A stretch of 64,000 bases of DNA from Jiangella mangrovi (GTDB taxonomy: Bacteria; Actinomycetota; Actinomycetes; Jiangellales; Jiangellaceae). The position numbers and the translations under genes were made by a program. The DNA lies in the NCBI RefSeq assembly GCF_014204975.1, contig NZ_JACHMM010000001.1:5518037-5582036 (forward strand). The letters are read 5' to 3'. Position 1 is the first letter of the stretch. The number at the start of each line of letters is the position of its first letter. The notes under the pieces are model-generated. The model worked only from the letters and a program-made list of their open reading frames with translations, ran no database searches and was not told where the DNA came from. Shown here one piece after another: positions 35,378-45,619 of this stretch.

Positions 35378-36505
35378 CTACCTGGTGGGCACGGGCTCGG
35401 CCGGAGCCTCCTCGCCGACGGCGTGCGCTGCGGCCGGCCGGCCACCCTGGGGCGGGACTCCCCCGCCGGGTGACGCGGCACCCGGCCGCCGCCGTCGCCG
35501 TCGTTCCTCCCAGCCGCTCCGGACCCGCGCCGCGATGGCCTGGTACGTGGAGTCGCGGATGAACACCTGGTCGCCGGCCATGATGAACAGCGAGAAGAAC
35601 GGCAGGCCCATGATGATCCCGATGCCTGCGTGCATGCCGAGGACGCCCAGCAGCGCGACGACGCGGGTGCCGCGGCGCAGCAGCATCAGCGGGAAGAACA
35701 GCTGGATGAAGACGGAGAAGTACGAGACGACCAGCACGCCGAACGCGTTCGCCGACAGCAGGTCGTTGAGCCACGGCCACGGCCGGTACTGCCCCACCTG
35801 CATCGGGTAGTAGACGGCGGTGCCCTCCTGCCACGGCTCGCCCTGCACCTTGTACAGCGCCGAGGCGACGTAGATGATGCAGATCTGCGCGGCGACGGCG
35901 ACGACGGCGAGGTTGTGGATCAGGACGCCGAGCCGGGCCGAGCCGCGGCGTAGCCCCTCGGGCGTGAACCGACGCGGCCACAGGCGCCGGCTGAGGCCCT
36001 GCTCCTGCCGCGCGCGGCGGCGGGCGTCGAGCGACCACCGTCCGGACAGGTCGGCGAAGCACAGGTAGATGAGCAGGATGCGGAAGATGTTGTCGCTCTG
36101 GTCGCCGTAGAGCGGGTTCGACTCGATGAGGCTGACCCAGCAGATCAGCAGCGCCGGCGCGACGACCCGGGTGCGCCAGCCGAGCGTGAAGAGGATCGCC
36201 AGTGCGAGGACGATCAGCACCTTCACCGTCAGCATCGTGGGGTCGCTGCCGCCCTCGAAGAGCGTGAACGGGAAGCCGAAGCCGCCGTTGCGCTCCAGCG
36301 GCGACATCCACTGCGCGGCGTCGCCCCACAGGTAGTGCCGGTTGCTGAAGTTGGCGAGCAGGAACCAGACGGCCGCGCCGCCGAAGATGACGCGGACGAC
36401 GGCGACACCGTACGTCGCGCGCTTGGCGCCGAGGAGCCACTCCTCGCCCTTGCCGACGGTGGCGGCGATGCCGTCCAGCGCCCGGTCGACGGCGGACCCG
36501 ATCAC
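35378..36505 (-). CDS. HTTM (vitamin-K-dependent carboxylase/SdpB-like) membrane protein 2
   Basis: 375 residues, paralogue of the gene at 33497: VRVIFGGAAVWFLLANFSNR, HYLWGDAAQW, CFADLSGRWSLDARRRAR, ALYKVQGEPWQEGTAVYYPM. The C-terminal tail is long and Pro/Arg-rich. GTG 36505 overlaps the DUF5819-2 stop (GTGA) with GGGAGG upstream. Two complete pairs in tandem indicate a duplication. Confidence 0.85.
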   Translation of the reverse strand: MIGSAVDRALDGIAATVGKGEEWLLGAKRATYGVAVVRVIFGGAAVWFLLANFSNRHYLWGDAAQWMSPLERNGGFGFPFTLFEGGSDPTMLTVKVLIVLALAILFTLGWRTRVVAPALLICWVSLIESNPLYGDQSDNIFRILLIYLCFADLSGRWSLDARRRARQEQGLSRRLWPRRFTPEGLRRGSARLGVLIHNLAVVAVAAQICIIYVASALYKVQGEPWQEGTAVYYPMQVGQYRPWPWLNDLLSANAFGVLVVSYFSVFIQLFFPLMLLRRGTRVVALLGVLGMHAGIGIIMGLPFFSLFIMAGDQVFIRDSTYQAIAARVRSGWEERRRRRRPGAASPGGGVPPQGGRPAAAHAVGEEAPAEPVPTR

Positions 36506-37266
36506 CGGAACCTCCCGATGGCCTCGGCGAACGCGTCGCTGTCCTGGCCGTCGTACTGATAGAGCGGACGGCGGCCGAACTCGCGCACCGTCATCGAAGG
36601 GTCGTCGCCGCGGTCGTCGAAGCGCGGCGCGCGGGTTTCTTGCAGCTGCACCTCGACGAACTGGATGCCGGAGTCGCGGCCCCACCAGGCCCAGACGAAC
36701 TGGGTGGCGTACGCCGTCATGGCGCGGTCCAGGCGCAGCACGTAGGAGATGCGCGCGTCGGAGCTGCGGTCGGCCTCGGCGAGCATGCGCTCCTCCATGC
36801 GGGCCCACGCGTTCTCGTGGTAGTTGCCGGCCAGCGTCTCACGCTCGGCGGCCGTGACGAGCCGGTACTGCTTACGCATGTTGCCGGCCAGCCTGCGGGT
36901 GACGATGCCGGCCCGCGACGGCGCCAGACTGTGCAGGATGTTGCCCTCGATCTCGAGGTCGGTGACGTTCACCCACTCCGTCGAGGTGTCGGCGTCGTAC
37001 CAGCCGCGCACCAGCATGGAGTACTCGACGCTGATGGGCGTCGGGGCGAAGAGGCTCCACTCCTGCTGGAAATAGGGCTGCATGTAGTTCGTGAGCGACG
37101 AGCCCAGCGTCGTCTTCGCGGCGTTCGCCGGCCCGACGAACACCGCCGTCGCCAGCAGGTGGGCGACCAGCACCGCGCCCAGCGCGCCGGCGACCACCTT
37201 GATCCATGTCGGCCGCGGCTGCTGCTTCTGCTCGTGCGCCGCTGCCGTTGTCTCCTGGTCCTGCAT
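36502..37266 (-). CDS. DUF5819-family membrane-anchored protein 2
   Basis: 254 residues. Short Gln/Glu-rich cytosolic tail, one membrane span (VVAGALGAVLVAHLLATAVF) and the hallmark YMQPYFQQEWSLFAPTPIS, matching protein 1. WAWWGRDSGIQFVEVQLQE is another shared segment. ATG 37266 with AGG upstream. First gene of the four-gene run; the LPDTG protein upstream is separated by a terminator. Confidence 0.82.
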   Translation of the reverse strand: MQDQETTAAAHEQKQQPRPTWIKVVAGALGAVLVAHLLATAVFVGPANAAKTTLGSSLTNYMQPYFQQEWSLFAPTPISVEYSMLVRGWYDADTSTEWVNVTDLEIEGNILHSLAPSRAGIVTRRLAGNMRKQYRLVTAAERETLAGNYHENAWARMEERMLAEADRSSDARISYVLRLDRAMTAYATQFVWAWWGRDSGIQFVEVQLQETRAPRFDDRGDDPSMTVREFGRRPLYQYDGQDSDAFAEAIGRFR

Positions 37267-37322
37267 CGTGCCTGCCCTCGTGTGTCGACCGCCTGGTTCG
37301 ACCGACCCCGGAAACGCCGATC

Positions 37323-37361
37323 CGGTGGGTCCACACCCATGGCTTGGGAGCGGACCCACCG
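37323..37361 (-). terminator. Terminator after the first LPDTG protein gene
   Basis: CGGTGGGTCC (37323-37332) and GGACCCACCG (37352-37361) pair perfectly. A palindrome TGATCGATCA follows at 37362-37371. Lies between the LPDTG gene stop and the DUF5819-2 start on the minus strand. Confidence 0.6.
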
Positions 37362-37431
37362 TGATCGATCACCGGAGCCGTGGTGCTACTCCGCGTTGCT
37401 GATGGTGCTCAGTGGTGCTGGTGGTGCTGTG

Positions 37432-38937
37432 TCACTCGACGGTCAGACCGCGGCGACGGCTCACGGCGTAGGCCGCGATGCCACCGGCCAGGACCAGGCC
37501 CAGGCCGAGGATCAGGAGCTGGCTCGAGCCGGCACCGGTGTCGGGCAGCTCGCCGCCGTCGTCGTTGCCGTCCTCGTTGCCGTTGGCGTCGTTGTCGCCG
37601 TCGTCGTCACCGTCGACCTCGGTGCCGTCGACCTCGGTCTCGGTGCCGTCAACCTCGGTCTCGGTGCCGTCGACCTCGGTGCCGTCGACCTCGGTCTCGG
37701 TGCCGTCGACCTCGGTGCCATCCACCTCGGTGCCGTCGACCTCGGTCCCGTCGACCTCGGTGCCATCCACCTCGGTGCCGTCGACCTCGGTGCCGTCGAC
37801 CTCGGTCTCGGTGCCGTCGACCTCGGTCTCGGCCTCGTCGGCCAGCGTGTTCGGGCCGACGTGCGACTCGGCCAGCGTCACGGAGACGCCGCCGTTGTCG
37901 AGGCCACCGAGCAGGGTGACCTGCACGGCCGCGACGCTGTAGGTCTCGGAGGTCGAAGCCTTCTCGACGTTGACCGCGGTGCGCGCCGAGGTCGGCATGG
38001 CCATGCCGGCCTCCGCCTGGTCCGGCTGGACGTTGACCTTGATCGACAGGATGTCGGTCAGGGCGTCGGCCAGGCCGTTGGTGAGGTCGTCGACGCCGAG
38101 GTCGCCGAGCAGGTCGCCCAGGCCCTCGCCGAGGTCGCCGAGCAGCTCGCCCAGCAGGTCGTCGAGGATGTTGAACAGGCCGTCACCGATCAGCTCGCTG
38201 TTCGGCGGGAGGTCGTTCAGGCTCTCGAAGATCGCGCTCAGGTCGATGACGATGGTGCCGTCCTCGATCCAGATGGCGGCGTCGTCGCCGAGCTCGAGGT
38301 CGAGCCCACCGAGCAGCGGAACCGTGACACGGAGCTCGCCACCGGCGATCTCGTAGTCGCGCGAGACCTCGAAGTCGTCGCCCGACGGCTCGAGGTGAGC
38401 CTCGGACGAGACGGCGCCGAGCTCGAGCTCGACGTCGGCGATCGTGTCGGTGATGCCCTCGCCGAGCAGGTCGGTCAGGTCGAACGTGGCGTTGGCCGGG
38501 AAGCCGGCGTCGACGCCCGTGCCGATGGCGCCGTTGTCGGCGACCGCGCCGGTGGCGGCGTGCGAGATGGCGCCGTCCTCAGCGGTGGCCCACTGGTTCG
38601 CGGCACCGATCTTGATGATGTCCTCGAGAGGCAGCTGGATGCCGTCCTCGATGGTGATGTTGATGGAGTCGAGCAGCGTGACGTCCAGCGGGTTCGCCTC
38701 GGTGACCGGGTCGGCCTGGCCGAGGTTCTCGACCTCGACGCCGGCGAGCTCGGCGATCTCGTCCAGGTCGGTACCCAGGACGGTGCCGTCCAGGAATCGC
38801 GCACCGGCGCGCGACTCGTCACCCTCGGCCGCTGCGGCGGGCGTGAGCCACGCGCCGACAGCGAAAACCGGGGCAATACCAGCTGCGAGCAGCGTTGCTG
38901 CTGCGCGACGCCGGCGCATAACAGGTGTTGCAGGCAT
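37432..38937 (-). CDS. LPXTG-anchored, repeat-tailed surface protein 1 (choice-of-anchor G-like)
   Basis: 501 residues. Signal peptide (RRRR, then hydrophobic to PAAAAEG, about 1-37). The folded region (about 45-355) has [37 protein letters not shown] and [16 protein letters not shown], with several amphipathic acidic segments. A Thr-Glu-Val-Asp-Gly tract follows, then LPDTG (464-468), a membrane span and RRR, the sortase signal. It would be covalently bound to peptidoglycan with the acidic tract as a spacer. No sortase gene is in the window. ATG 38937 with GAGGAGAAGG. Confidence 0.85.
   Translation of the reverse strand: MPATPVMRRRRAAATLLAAGIAPVFAVGAWLTPAAAAEGDESRAGARFLDGTVLGTDLDEIAELAGVEVENLGQADPVTEANPLDVTLLDSINITIEDGIQLPLEDIIKIGAANQWATAEDGAISHAATGAVADNGAIGTGVDAGFPANATFDLTDLLGEGITDTIADVELELGAVSSEAHLEPSGDDFEVSRDYEIAGGELRVTVPLLGGLDLELGDDAAIWIEDGTIVIDLSAIFESLNDLPPNSELIGDGLFNILDDLLGELLGDLGEGLGDLLGDLGVDDLTNGLADALTDILSIKVNVQPDQAEAGMAMPTSARTAVNVEKASTSETYSVAAVQVTLLGGLDNGGVSVTLAESHVGPNTLADEAETEVDGTETEVDGTEVDGTEVDGTEVDGTEVDGTEVDGTEVDGTETEVDGTEVDGTETEVDGTETEVDGTEVDGDDDGDNDANGNEDGNDDGGELPDTGAGSSQLLILGLGLVLAGGIAAYAVSRRRGLTVE
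37611..37833 (-). repeat. 15-bp tandem repeat coding TEVDG, copy 1
   Basis: Repeated units coding Thr-Glu-Val-Asp-Gly, broken by Thr-Glu insertions, about a dozen copies. Third-base variation (GTGCCG, GTCCCG, GTGCCA) shows the tract is not freshly expanded. Confidence 0.8.
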
Positions 38938-39550
38938 GCCTTCTCCTCTGGCATTTGCATTTTCATGGCGGGCTCCTTCGCAGCGGCCATCAGATGTGCC
39001 TTGGCCGGCGAAGCGTGATCATGAACCTACAACCGCTCCAGAGGCGTGTCTCGTACTTGGTGAATTTGCATCCCGGGACACCGACCGCCCATTCGCCTCG
39101 CGTCGTCCCCTAAGCCTCGAAAGGCCCTATCGCGGTGTTTGCCATAAAGAGGGACACTCGTTTCTTACACCCTTTTACGGGGCGATCCGGACGAACGGGG
39201 AGCTAACGCCGCGCAGAACTAGGGCGAAAGGGGCGAATCGGCCCTCGCCGCAGTGTGCAAAACGGGACCTCTGGTCTAAACCGAGAGAGTGCCCGCCGTG
39301 ACCCAATCGTTACCAACGGCCGACACGCGGACCCGTTGCCGGCCCTCCACTTTTCCGCCCTATGTCCTGGTCAGAGCACCATTGAGCGGAGTGCGATGGG
39401 GCCATTCGGCTGATGGCGCCATGCGTTGTGCATATGTCAGTCGGCAGTGCGGCGGTATGGCCGGGAATGACGGCGGCCGATGGTGTGAACCCGGAGTTCC
39501 GGATCCACGACCACCGGCCGCCGTTCTCAGTGCGTTTCGGTGCGTTCGGC
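38938..39550. other. 613-bp gap between the two LPDTG genes
   Basis: It holds the upstream region of LPDTG gene 1 and the downstream region of gene 2. The part around 39000-39200 is richer in A and T, a likely promoter zone. I could not identify a gene; frames here show no codon bias. Confidence 0.6.
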
Positions 39551-42238
39551 TCAGCCCTGGCCGATGCCCCGCCTGCGGCTGACCGCGTAGGCGGCGAGCC
39601 CACCGGAGAGCATCAGGCCCAGGCCGACGATCAGCAGCTGGCTCGACCCGTTACCGGTGTCGGGCAGGTGCTCGTCGTCGTTGTCCGCGCCGCGGTCCTC
39701 CTGACCGTCGTCGTCGGTGCCGTTGTCCTCGACCGCCGGGTCGGGGTCGTTGTCACCCCCGGCCGTGTCGACGCCGTCGACCTCCGCGCCGTCGACCTCG
39801 GAGCCGTCGACCTCGGTCTCGGTGCCGGCGGTCTCGGTCTCGGTGCCGGCTGTTTCGACGCCGTCCACCTCGGTCCCGTCGACCTCGGTGCCCTCGACCT
39901 CGGTCTCAGTACCCGCCGTCTCGGAACCGTCGACTTCAGTGCCGTCGACTTCACTGCCGTCGACCTCGGTGCCGTCGACCTCGGTCCCGTCGACCTCGGT
40001 CCCGTCGACCTCGGTCCCGTCGACCTCGGTCCCGTCGACCTCAGTGCCGTCGACCTCGGTCCCGTCGACCTCGGTCCCGTCGACCTCGGTGCCGTCCACC
40101 TCGGTCCCGTCGACCTCGGTCCCGTCGACCTCGGTGCCGTCCACCTCGGTCCCGTCGACCTCGGTCCCGTCGACCTCGGTGCCGTCCACCTCAGTGCCGT
40201 CGACCTCAGTGCCGTCGACCTCGGTCCCGTCGACCTCGGTCCCGTCGACCTCGGTGCCGTCCACTTCGGTCCCGTCGACCTCGGTCCCGTCGACCTCGGT
40301 CCCGTCCACCTCGGTGCCGTCCACTTCGGTCCCGTCGACCTCAGTGCCGTCCACCTCAGTGCCGTCGACCTCAGTGCCGTCGACCTCAGTCCCGTCCACC
40401 TCAGTGCCGTCGACCTCGGTCCCGTCGACCTCAGTCCCGTCGACCTCAGTCCCGTCGACCTCAGTGCCGTCGACCTCGGTCCCGTCCACCTCAGTGCCGT
40501 CGACCTCGGTCCCGTCGACCTCAGTCTCCGTACCGTCCACTTCGGTCCCGTCCACCTCGGTGCCGTCCACCTCGGTCCCGTCGACCTCAGTCTCCGTACC
40601 GTCGACCTCAGTGCCCTCGACCTCGGTGCCCTCGACCTCGGTGCCCTCGACCTCGGTCTCCGTGCCCTCGACCTCGGTCTCACCACCGTCGTCGGCGACG
40701 GTGTTGGGGCCGACCGTGGACTCGGCCAGCGTCACGACCGCGACCGGAGCCGACGGCAGCGCCGTCACCTCGAGGGCCGCCACGCTGTACGGACCGTCCG
40801 CGGCCCGGGCCAGCGCGCTCACCGGCGTCGCCGGCTGGTCGTCCTGCACGTTGAGCTTGATCGACAGGATCGACGCGAGCAGCTCGCCCACCGGGGTGAG
40901 CTGGTCGGTCAGCGACCCGACCAGGCCGGCGACCGTCTCGCCCAGCGTGGTGAGCGGCCCGCCCTCGGCGAACACGAGGTCCTCGACCAGTCCGCCGACC
41001 GTGGTGATCAGCGTGTCGAGCACGGGTGCGATCAGCGACGAGATGAGGCCGATGACGACACCGCTGCTGTTGTTGACGAACTCGGCCTCGCCGGTGATGA
41101 CGTCGGCCAGCGTGCCGGTGAGCTGCAGGTCCAGCGTGCCGGACAGCAGCCCGCCCACCTCGGCGTAGATCTTGATGTCGAGGGTCGCCGCCCGCAGCGC
41201 GTTCTCGACCGTCTCGACAATGTCGGTGACCAGCGTGTCGAGCAGGGTGCCGATGGTCTCGGCGAGCTGGTCGATGACGGCGTTGCTCAGCAGCTCTGTG
41301 TTCGGCGCCTGGTCGTTCAGGCCGCCGGCGAGCGTGTCGAGGTCGATGACCAGCGTGCCCGCGCCGAGGTTCAGCTCGACGCCCGTGCCCTCGCCGAGGG
41401 TGGTGTTGAGCAGCTCCTCGACGGCGCCGGCCAGGTCGGTCTCGAGCGAGACCGTGATGTCGGGGTTCTCGACGCCCGCGACCGACAGGAGGCTCAGCAG
41501 CCCCTCGACGGTCGAGAGGGTCTGGGCGATGGTGCCCTCGGGACCGGCCAGGCCGTTGACGACCTCGTCGACGGTGCCGACGGCGTCCTGGACCGCGGGG
41601 AGGAGATCGGCGAGCAGGGGAAGTGTCAGCGTCAGCTGACCGCCGGCGATCTCGTAGTCGCGGGTGACCTCGAACTCCTCGCCCGCGGGCGCCAGGTGCG
41701 CCTCGGACGAGACGGCGCCGAGCTCGAGCTCGAGGTCGGCGATCAGGTCGGTCAGCGCGTCACCGAGCAGGTCGGTGAGGTCGAACGTCGCGTTGCCGGG
41801 GAAGCCGGCCTCGGCGCCGGTCCCGACGCCGCCGTTGTCGGCGACCGCGCCGGTGGCGGCGTGCGAGGTGCCGCCGTCCTCGGCCGACGCCCACTGGTTG
41901 ACGGCGCCGAGCTGGATGATGTCGCTCAGCGGCAGCTGCACCCCGCCCGGCAGCGACACGTTCAGCGTGTCGAGGACCGTGAGGTCGAGCGGGTTCGCGT
42001 CGGTGACCGGCTCGGCCTCCCCGAGGTTCTCGACCTCGACGCCGGCCAGTTCGACCAGGCTGTCGAGATCGGTCCCGAGGACCTCTCCGCTCAGGAATCG
42101 CGCCGCCGCACGCGATTCGTCACCTTCGGCTGCCGATGCCGGAACGAGCCATGCACCGACGGCGACTACCGGGGCCACTCCAGCCGCCAGGAGCGTTGCC
42201 GCTACCCGGCGCCGGCGATGTCTTTCCCAGGAAGCCAT
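39551..42238 (-). CDS. LPXTG-anchored, repeat-tailed surface protein 2 (choice-of-anchor G-like)
   Basis: 895 residues, a longer paralogue of the 37432 protein with the same opening ([29 protein letters not shown]), [14 protein letters not shown], and a core of about 40-495 with many Leu/Ile/Val-rich amphipathic segments ([30 protein letters not shown]). A tract of about fifty TEVDG-type units precedes LPDTG (858-862), a membrane helix and RRR. Such a tract would hold the folded part well outside the wall and bind cations through its many Asp and Glu. ATG 42238 has AAGGAGAGCAGG. Confidence 0.85.
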   Translation of the reverse strand: MASWERHRRRRVAATLLAAGVAPVVAVGAWLVPASAAEGDESRAAARFLSGEVLGTDLDSLVELAGVEVENLGEAEPVTDANPLDLTVLDTLNVSLPGGVQLPLSDIIQLGAVNQWASAEDGGTSHAATGAVADNGGVGTGAEAGFPGNATFDLTDLLGDALTDLIADLELELGAVSSEAHLAPAGEEFEVTRDYEIAGGQLTLTLPLLADLLPAVQDAVGTVDEVVNGLAGPEGTIAQTLSTVEGLLSLLSVAGVENPDITVSLETDLAGAVEELLNTTLGEGTGVELNLGAGTLVIDLDTLAGGLNDQAPNTELLSNAVIDQLAETIGTLLDTLVTDIVETVENALRAATLDIKIYAEVGGLLSGTLDLQLTGTLADVITGEAEFVNNSSGVVIGLISSLIAPVLDTLITTVGGLVEDLVFAEGGPLTTLGETVAGLVGSLTDQLTPVGELLASILSIKLNVQDDQPATPVSALARAADGPYSVAALEVTALPSAPVAVVTLAESTVGPNTVADDGGETEVEGTETEVEGTEVEGTEVEGTEVDGTETEVDGTEVDGTEVDGTEVDGTETEVDGTEVDGTEVDGTEVDGTEVDGTEVDGTEVDGTEVDGTEVDGTEVDGTEVDGTEVDGTEVDGTEVDGTEVDGTEVDGTEVDGTEVDGTEVDGTEVDGTEVDGTEVDGTEVDGTEVDGTEVDGTEVDGTEVDGTEVDGTEVDGTEVDGTEVDGTEVDGTEVDGTEVDGTEVDGTEVDGTEVDGTEVDGSEVDGTEVDGSETAGTETEVEGTEVDGTEVDGVETAGTETETAGTETEVDGSEVDGAEVDGVDTAGGDNDPDPAVEDNGTDDDGQEDRGADNDDEHLPDTGNGSSQLLIVGLGLMLSGGLAAYAVSRRRGIGQG
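39955..40680 (-). repeat. Long 15-bp tandem repeat coding TEVDG, copy 2
   Basis: About 48 consecutive 15-bp units. Position 3 of several codons alternates (GTC/GTG, GGG/GGC/GGA), with short runs of identical neighbours, consistent with unequal crossing-over or slippage. Both strands stay open through it, so antisense frames are artefacts. Confidence 0.9.
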
Positions 42239-42464
42239 TCCTGCTCTCCTTGGTCTGTTCGGGGACGATGCCTCCGCGCCGCCGCCGAGAATGGCGGACG
42301 ATGGGCGCGACGTAGGTCGAGGACCGGGCCTTTGCTGTGTGATCGTACTGGCCCGACAGACGTGTTGACCTTGAGAATTGAGGAATTACTCGCGGTGGAA
42401 CACCAAATGCGAGCGAAGGCTCCGTAGCGGAGAATACGGACAGAATACGACGCTCAGACCGGCG

Positions 42465-43157
42465 CTAATTCCGCCGATCCGGACAATCGACTTCCCCGCT
42501 TTCCGCTGAAACCGCCGGATTTCCGCGGTGCTTGAGAATTCTCGCCGGAACTCCCCCGGCGACGGCGTGGTCCGGGACCGTGCCGCGGACGACGGCGTGA
42601 GCGGCCAGCACGCAGCCGCGCCCCACGACGGCGCCGCGGAGCACCGTCACCTTCACCCCGAGCCAGCCGTCCGGGCCGATCCGCACCGGCGACTTCACGA
42701 TCCCCTGGTCCTTGATCGGCGTCGCGAGGTCGTCGAAGCGGTGGTCGAAGTCGGTGACGTAGACCCAGTCGGCCACCAGCGTCCGGGCGCCGATCTCGAC
42801 GTCCAGATAACAGGTGATGGTCGACGACGAGCCGAACACCGCCTTGTCGCCGACGCGCAGCGTCCCCTCGTGCGCGAGGAGCCGGGTCCCGTCGCCGATG
42901 TGCACCCATCGCCCGAGCACCACCCGTCCGTACCCGGGCCGCCCGGAGACCCGCGCCCGCCGGCCGAGGAACACCATGCCCTCGGTGACCACCTCGGGAT
43001 GGCGAAGCCGCAGCCGGGCCAGCCGCGCGTACCGGACCAGGTACCACCAGCTCCAGGCCCGGTTCCGGACCACCCAGCGCAGCGACGACGGCGTCAGGTA
43101 GCGCGCCTGCCGGGGGTCGCGGGGACGGCGGAACGGCATCGCCACACGGTATGTCAT
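42465..43157 (-). CDS. Left-handed beta-helix acyltransferase (hexapeptide repeat)
   Basis: 230 residues. Hexapeptide-type repeats run from about 60 to 200 (VSGRPGYGRVVLGRWVHIGD, RVGDKAVFGS, IGARTLVADWVYVT, VRIGPDGWLGVKVTVLRGAV, AVVRGTVPDHAVAGGVPARI). FDHRFDDLATPI is the conserved catalytic-site loop of the O-acetyltransferase group. Transfers an acyl group, probably acetyl, to a sugar. ATG 43157; divergent from the GNAT gene with a 44-bp gap. Confidence 0.82.
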   Translation of the reverse strand: MTYRVAMPFRRPRDPRQARYLTPSSLRWVVRNRAWSWWYLVRYARLARLRLRHPEVVTEGMVFLGRRARVSGRPGYGRVVLGRWVHIGDGTRLLAHEGTLRVGDKAVFGSSSTITCYLDVEIGARTLVADWVYVTDFDHRFDDLATPIKDQGIVKSPVRIGPDGWLGVKVTVLRGAVVGRGCVLAAHAVVRGTVPDHAVAGGVPARILKHRGNPAVSAESGEVDCPDRRN

Positions 43158-43201
43158 GGCGGCGAGACCACCCGGAAACACCCGCGGCGCAGGCTGGTCG
43201 G

Positions 43202-43759
43202 ATGAAGAACTCGGCACACCTGTTCTCCGGCCCCGGCGTCACCACCCGGCTCCGCGACGGGCGCTCGGTCACCATCCGGGCCGCCACGCCGCGCGATGCC
43301 GGTGACGTCAGCGCGATGCACGTGCGGTGCTCCACCGAGACCGTCCGGCACCGCTACCACTCCGTCCCGGCCATGACCGGCCGGTTCCTCTCGCAGCTCC
43401 TCGGCACCGACATCGCGCTCGTGGCCGAGGCGCCCAACCGGACGGTCGTCGCACTGGCGAACCTCGGCCGCGACGACGGCGCCACCGGCGAGCTCGCCGT
43501 CGTCGTCGAGGACCGCTGGCAGCGCGCCGGCCTCGGCTCGACGCTGCTGGACCACCTGGTGACCATGGCCCGGCTGGTCGGCTACCGAGAGCTCTACACC
43601 GTCGGGCTGCCCGGCCACCACTGGTACTGCGCGACGCTGGCCCGGCACGGCCGGGTCCGGCTGGAGCGGTCTGACGGCTACGACGCGATGCGGGTGACGC
43701 TGTGCGAGCCACTGGCGCGGCTCCCGGCAGAACTGGGAGCGACGACGGCGGCAGCGTGA
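43202..43759 (+). CDS. GNAT-family N-acetyltransferase
   Basis: 185 residues. VTIRAATPRDAGDVSAMHVR opens the GNAT fold, and VVVEDRWQRAGLGSTLLDHL contains the acetyl-CoA pyrophosphate loop (R/Q-x-x-G-x-G/A). GYRELYTVGLPGHHW and the final strand complete the fold. Substrate unknown. ATG 43202. Confidence 0.85.
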   Translation: MKNSAHLFSGPGVTTRLRDGRSVTIRAATPRDAGDVSAMHVRCSTETVRHRYHSVPAMTGRFLSQLLGTDIALVAEAPNRTVVALANLGRDDGATGELAVVVEDRWQRAGLGSTLLDHLVTMARLVGYRELYTVGLPGHHWYCATLARHGRVRLERSDGYDAMRVTLCEPLARLPAELGATTAAA

Positions 43760-43774
43760 GCCGCCGCCGTCGTC
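43741..43774. terminator. Hairpin between convergent GNAT and methyltransferase genes
   Basis: GACGACGGCGGC (43741-43752) pairs with GCCGCCGTCGTC (43763-43774). It overlaps the last GNAT codons. Confidence 0.55.
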
Positions 43775-43796
43775 ACCCCGGAGGTCACCCCGGGCA

Positions 43797-44759
43797 CTAC
43801 GACGGCCGGACCGCCGTCACCGACACGTTGTAGAACAGCTCGCGCGGCACGACGCGCGCCAGCACGCGGTCCGCCGCCGAGAGCCGCAGCCAGCTCTTGT
43901 ACGCGAACATCGCCCAGCCCCAGCCCAGCCGGTCGGGGTTGACGGCGTGCTCGAGCGTGCGCACCGGCCAGCCGAACCAGGCCGCCGTCAGCTCCTCGGT
44001 GACGGCGTGCGCGTGGGTGAACCCGGACCGCGTGACCAGCACCGTCAGCGCGCCGGGGTCGAAGGTGTGCAGGTCGACGACGGACTCGAGCGCGGCCGCG
44101 CGGGACGACTCGTCCAGCTCCTCCTGCGGCCGGGCCCACTTCTGCTTCAACGGCGGCAGATGCGTCGCGCGCGTCGCCGCCCACCAGGTGGCCCGCGACA
44201 GCGCCCGCGCGATCCGGTCGCCGTACTTCGTCGGCTCGCCGCAGATGACGACCCGCCCGCCCGGCTTGAGGACGCGGAGCATCTCGCGGAACGCCTGCTC
44301 GACGTCGGGCAGGTGGTGGATGACGGCGTGCCCGACGACGACGTCGAACGTCTCGTCGGGGAACGGCAGGTCCTCGGCGTCGGCCACCTCGCCGGCGATC
44401 TCGAACCCGAGCCCGCGGGCGTTGCGCTGCGCCGCCTCGACCATGCCCGGCGAGATGTCGGTGACCGTGACGTCGTCGAGCACACCGGCCTGGCGCAGGT
44501 TCAGTGAGAAGAACCCCGTCCCGGCGCCGATCTCGAGGGCCTTCTCGTATGGCGCGTCCGGCTGGCCGGCGACGGCGGTGAAGCGGTCGCGCGCGTAGGA
44601 GATGCAGCGCTCGTCGAACGAGATCGACCACTTGTCGTCGTAGGTCTGCGCCTCCCAGTCGTGGTAGAGCACCTGAGCCAGCTTGGTGTCGTTCCAGGCC
44701 CGCTCGACGTCCTCGGCCGAGGCGGGCTCGCGCGTCGGCGGCCGCTCGTCCCCCGTCAT
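43797..44759 (-). CDS. SAM-dependent class I methyltransferase
   Basis: 320 residues. Motif I EIGAGTGFFSLNLRQAG (about 78-93), VTVTDISPGMVEAAQRNARG, post-motif DLPFPDETFDVVVGHAVIHHL and LKPGGRVVICGEP are all present. YHDWEAQTYDDKWSISFDE near the start is a substrate-side feature. Substrate unknown. ATG 44759 overlaps the stop of the enoyl-CoA hydratase by one base, so the two are one unit. Confidence 0.9.
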   Translation of the reverse strand: MTGDERPPTREPASAEDVERAWNDTKLAQVLYHDWEAQTYDDKWSISFDERCISYARDRFTAVAGQPDAPYEKALEIGAGTGFFSLNLRQAGVLDDVTVTDISPGMVEAAQRNARGLGFEIAGEVADAEDLPFPDETFDVVVGHAVIHHLPDVEQAFREMLRVLKPGGRVVICGEPTKYGDRIARALSRATWWAATRATHLPPLKQKWARPQEELDESSRAAALESVVDLHTFDPGALTVLVTRSGFTHAHAVTEELTAAWFGWPVRTLEHAVNPDRLGWGWAMFAYKSWLRLSAADRVLARVVPRELFYNVSVTAVRPS

Positions 44760-45553
44760 CAGCGGCCCTCGAAGGCGGCCTTGCCGGGACCGTTCTCGAT
44801 GAACGAGCGCATCCCGATGCCGCGGTCCTCGGTGGCGAACAGCCCGGCGAACAGCTGCCGTTCGAGCTGCAGCCCGGTGTCGAGGTCCGTGGACAGGCCG
44901 CCGTCGATCGCCTCCTTGGCCGCCCGCAGGGCGTACGCCGGGCCCGTCGTGAACCGGGATGCCCACTCGACAGCCGCCGCGTACACGTCCTCGCCTGCCG
45001 GGACGACGCGGTCGACCAGCCCGATGGCCAGCGCCTCGTCGGCGCCCACCATGCGGCCGGTGAAGATGAGGTCCTTCGCGCGCGACGGGCCGACCAGCCG
45101 CGAGAGCCGCTGCGTGCCGCCGGCGCCGGGGATCAGGCCGAGCAGGATCTCGGGCTGCCCCAGCCTGGCGTCGGCGGCGGCGAAGCGCAGGTCGCAGGCG
45201 AGGGTGAGCTCGCAGCCGCCGCCCAGCGCGTACCCGGTGACGGCGGCGACCGTCGGCTTCGGGATGCGCGCGACGGCGGTGAACGCGGCCTGCAGCGCCA
45301 CCGACCGGTCGACCATGTCGGTGTAGGACCAGCCCGCCATCTCCTTGATGTCGGCGCCGGCCGCGAAGACCTTCTCGCCGCCGTAGACGACGACGGCGCG
45401 CACGTCGCGCCGCTCGGTCGCCTCGGCCGCGGCCGTCAGGAGGCCGTCCTGCATGGCGGCGTCCAGGGCGTTCATCGGCGGCCGCTCCAGCCGGATGGTC
45501 GCGACGCCGCCGTCGACCTCCAGGCGCACGGGCTGGTGCTCACGTTCGCTCAT
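44759..45553 (-). CDS. Enoyl-CoA hydratase/isomerase family protein
   Basis: 264 residues. VFAAGADIKEM forms the oxyanion hole. GYALGGGCELTLACDLRFAA and LGQPEILLGLIPGAGGTQRL carry the two conserved Glu residues of active hydratases. Adds water to trans-2-enoyl-CoA in fatty-acid breakdown. ATG 45553. Followed by the methyltransferase. Confidence 0.93.
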   Translation of the reverse strand: MSEREHQPVRLEVDGGVATIRLERPPMNALDAAMQDGLLTAAAEATERRDVRAVVVYGGEKVFAAGADIKEMAGWSYTDMVDRSVALQAAFTAVARIPKPTVAAVTGYALGGGCELTLACDLRFAAADARLGQPEILLGLIPGAGGTQRLSRLVGPSRAKDLIFTGRMVGADEALAIGLVDRVVPAGEDVYAAAVEWASRFTTGPAYALRAAKEAIDGGLSTDLDTGLQLERQLFAGLFATEDRGIGMRSFIENGPGKAAFEGR

Positions 45554-45619
45554 CCCGGCACGGTACCCGGCCCCACCGTCACCTGGAGGAAGAGGTGCTT
45601 GTCGGTTCAATGAGAAAGA

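Noticed and set aside
39955-40680. CRISPR-like array
   Set aside because: The units are contiguous 15-bp tandem repeats with no spacers, in phase with a protein frame.
39413-42427. Kilobase-long open frames antisense to the LPDTG genes, including a VPSTS-repeat frame
   Set aside because: They arise because the 15-bp repeat is open on both strands and GC bias lowers stop frequency. The minus strand has the signal peptide, LPDTG and ribosome-binding site.
44760-44966. Longer start of the methyltransferase, reading into the enoyl-CoA hydratase
   Set aside because: The extension would be Arg-rich shadow sequence inside another gene; ATG 44759 is well placed.
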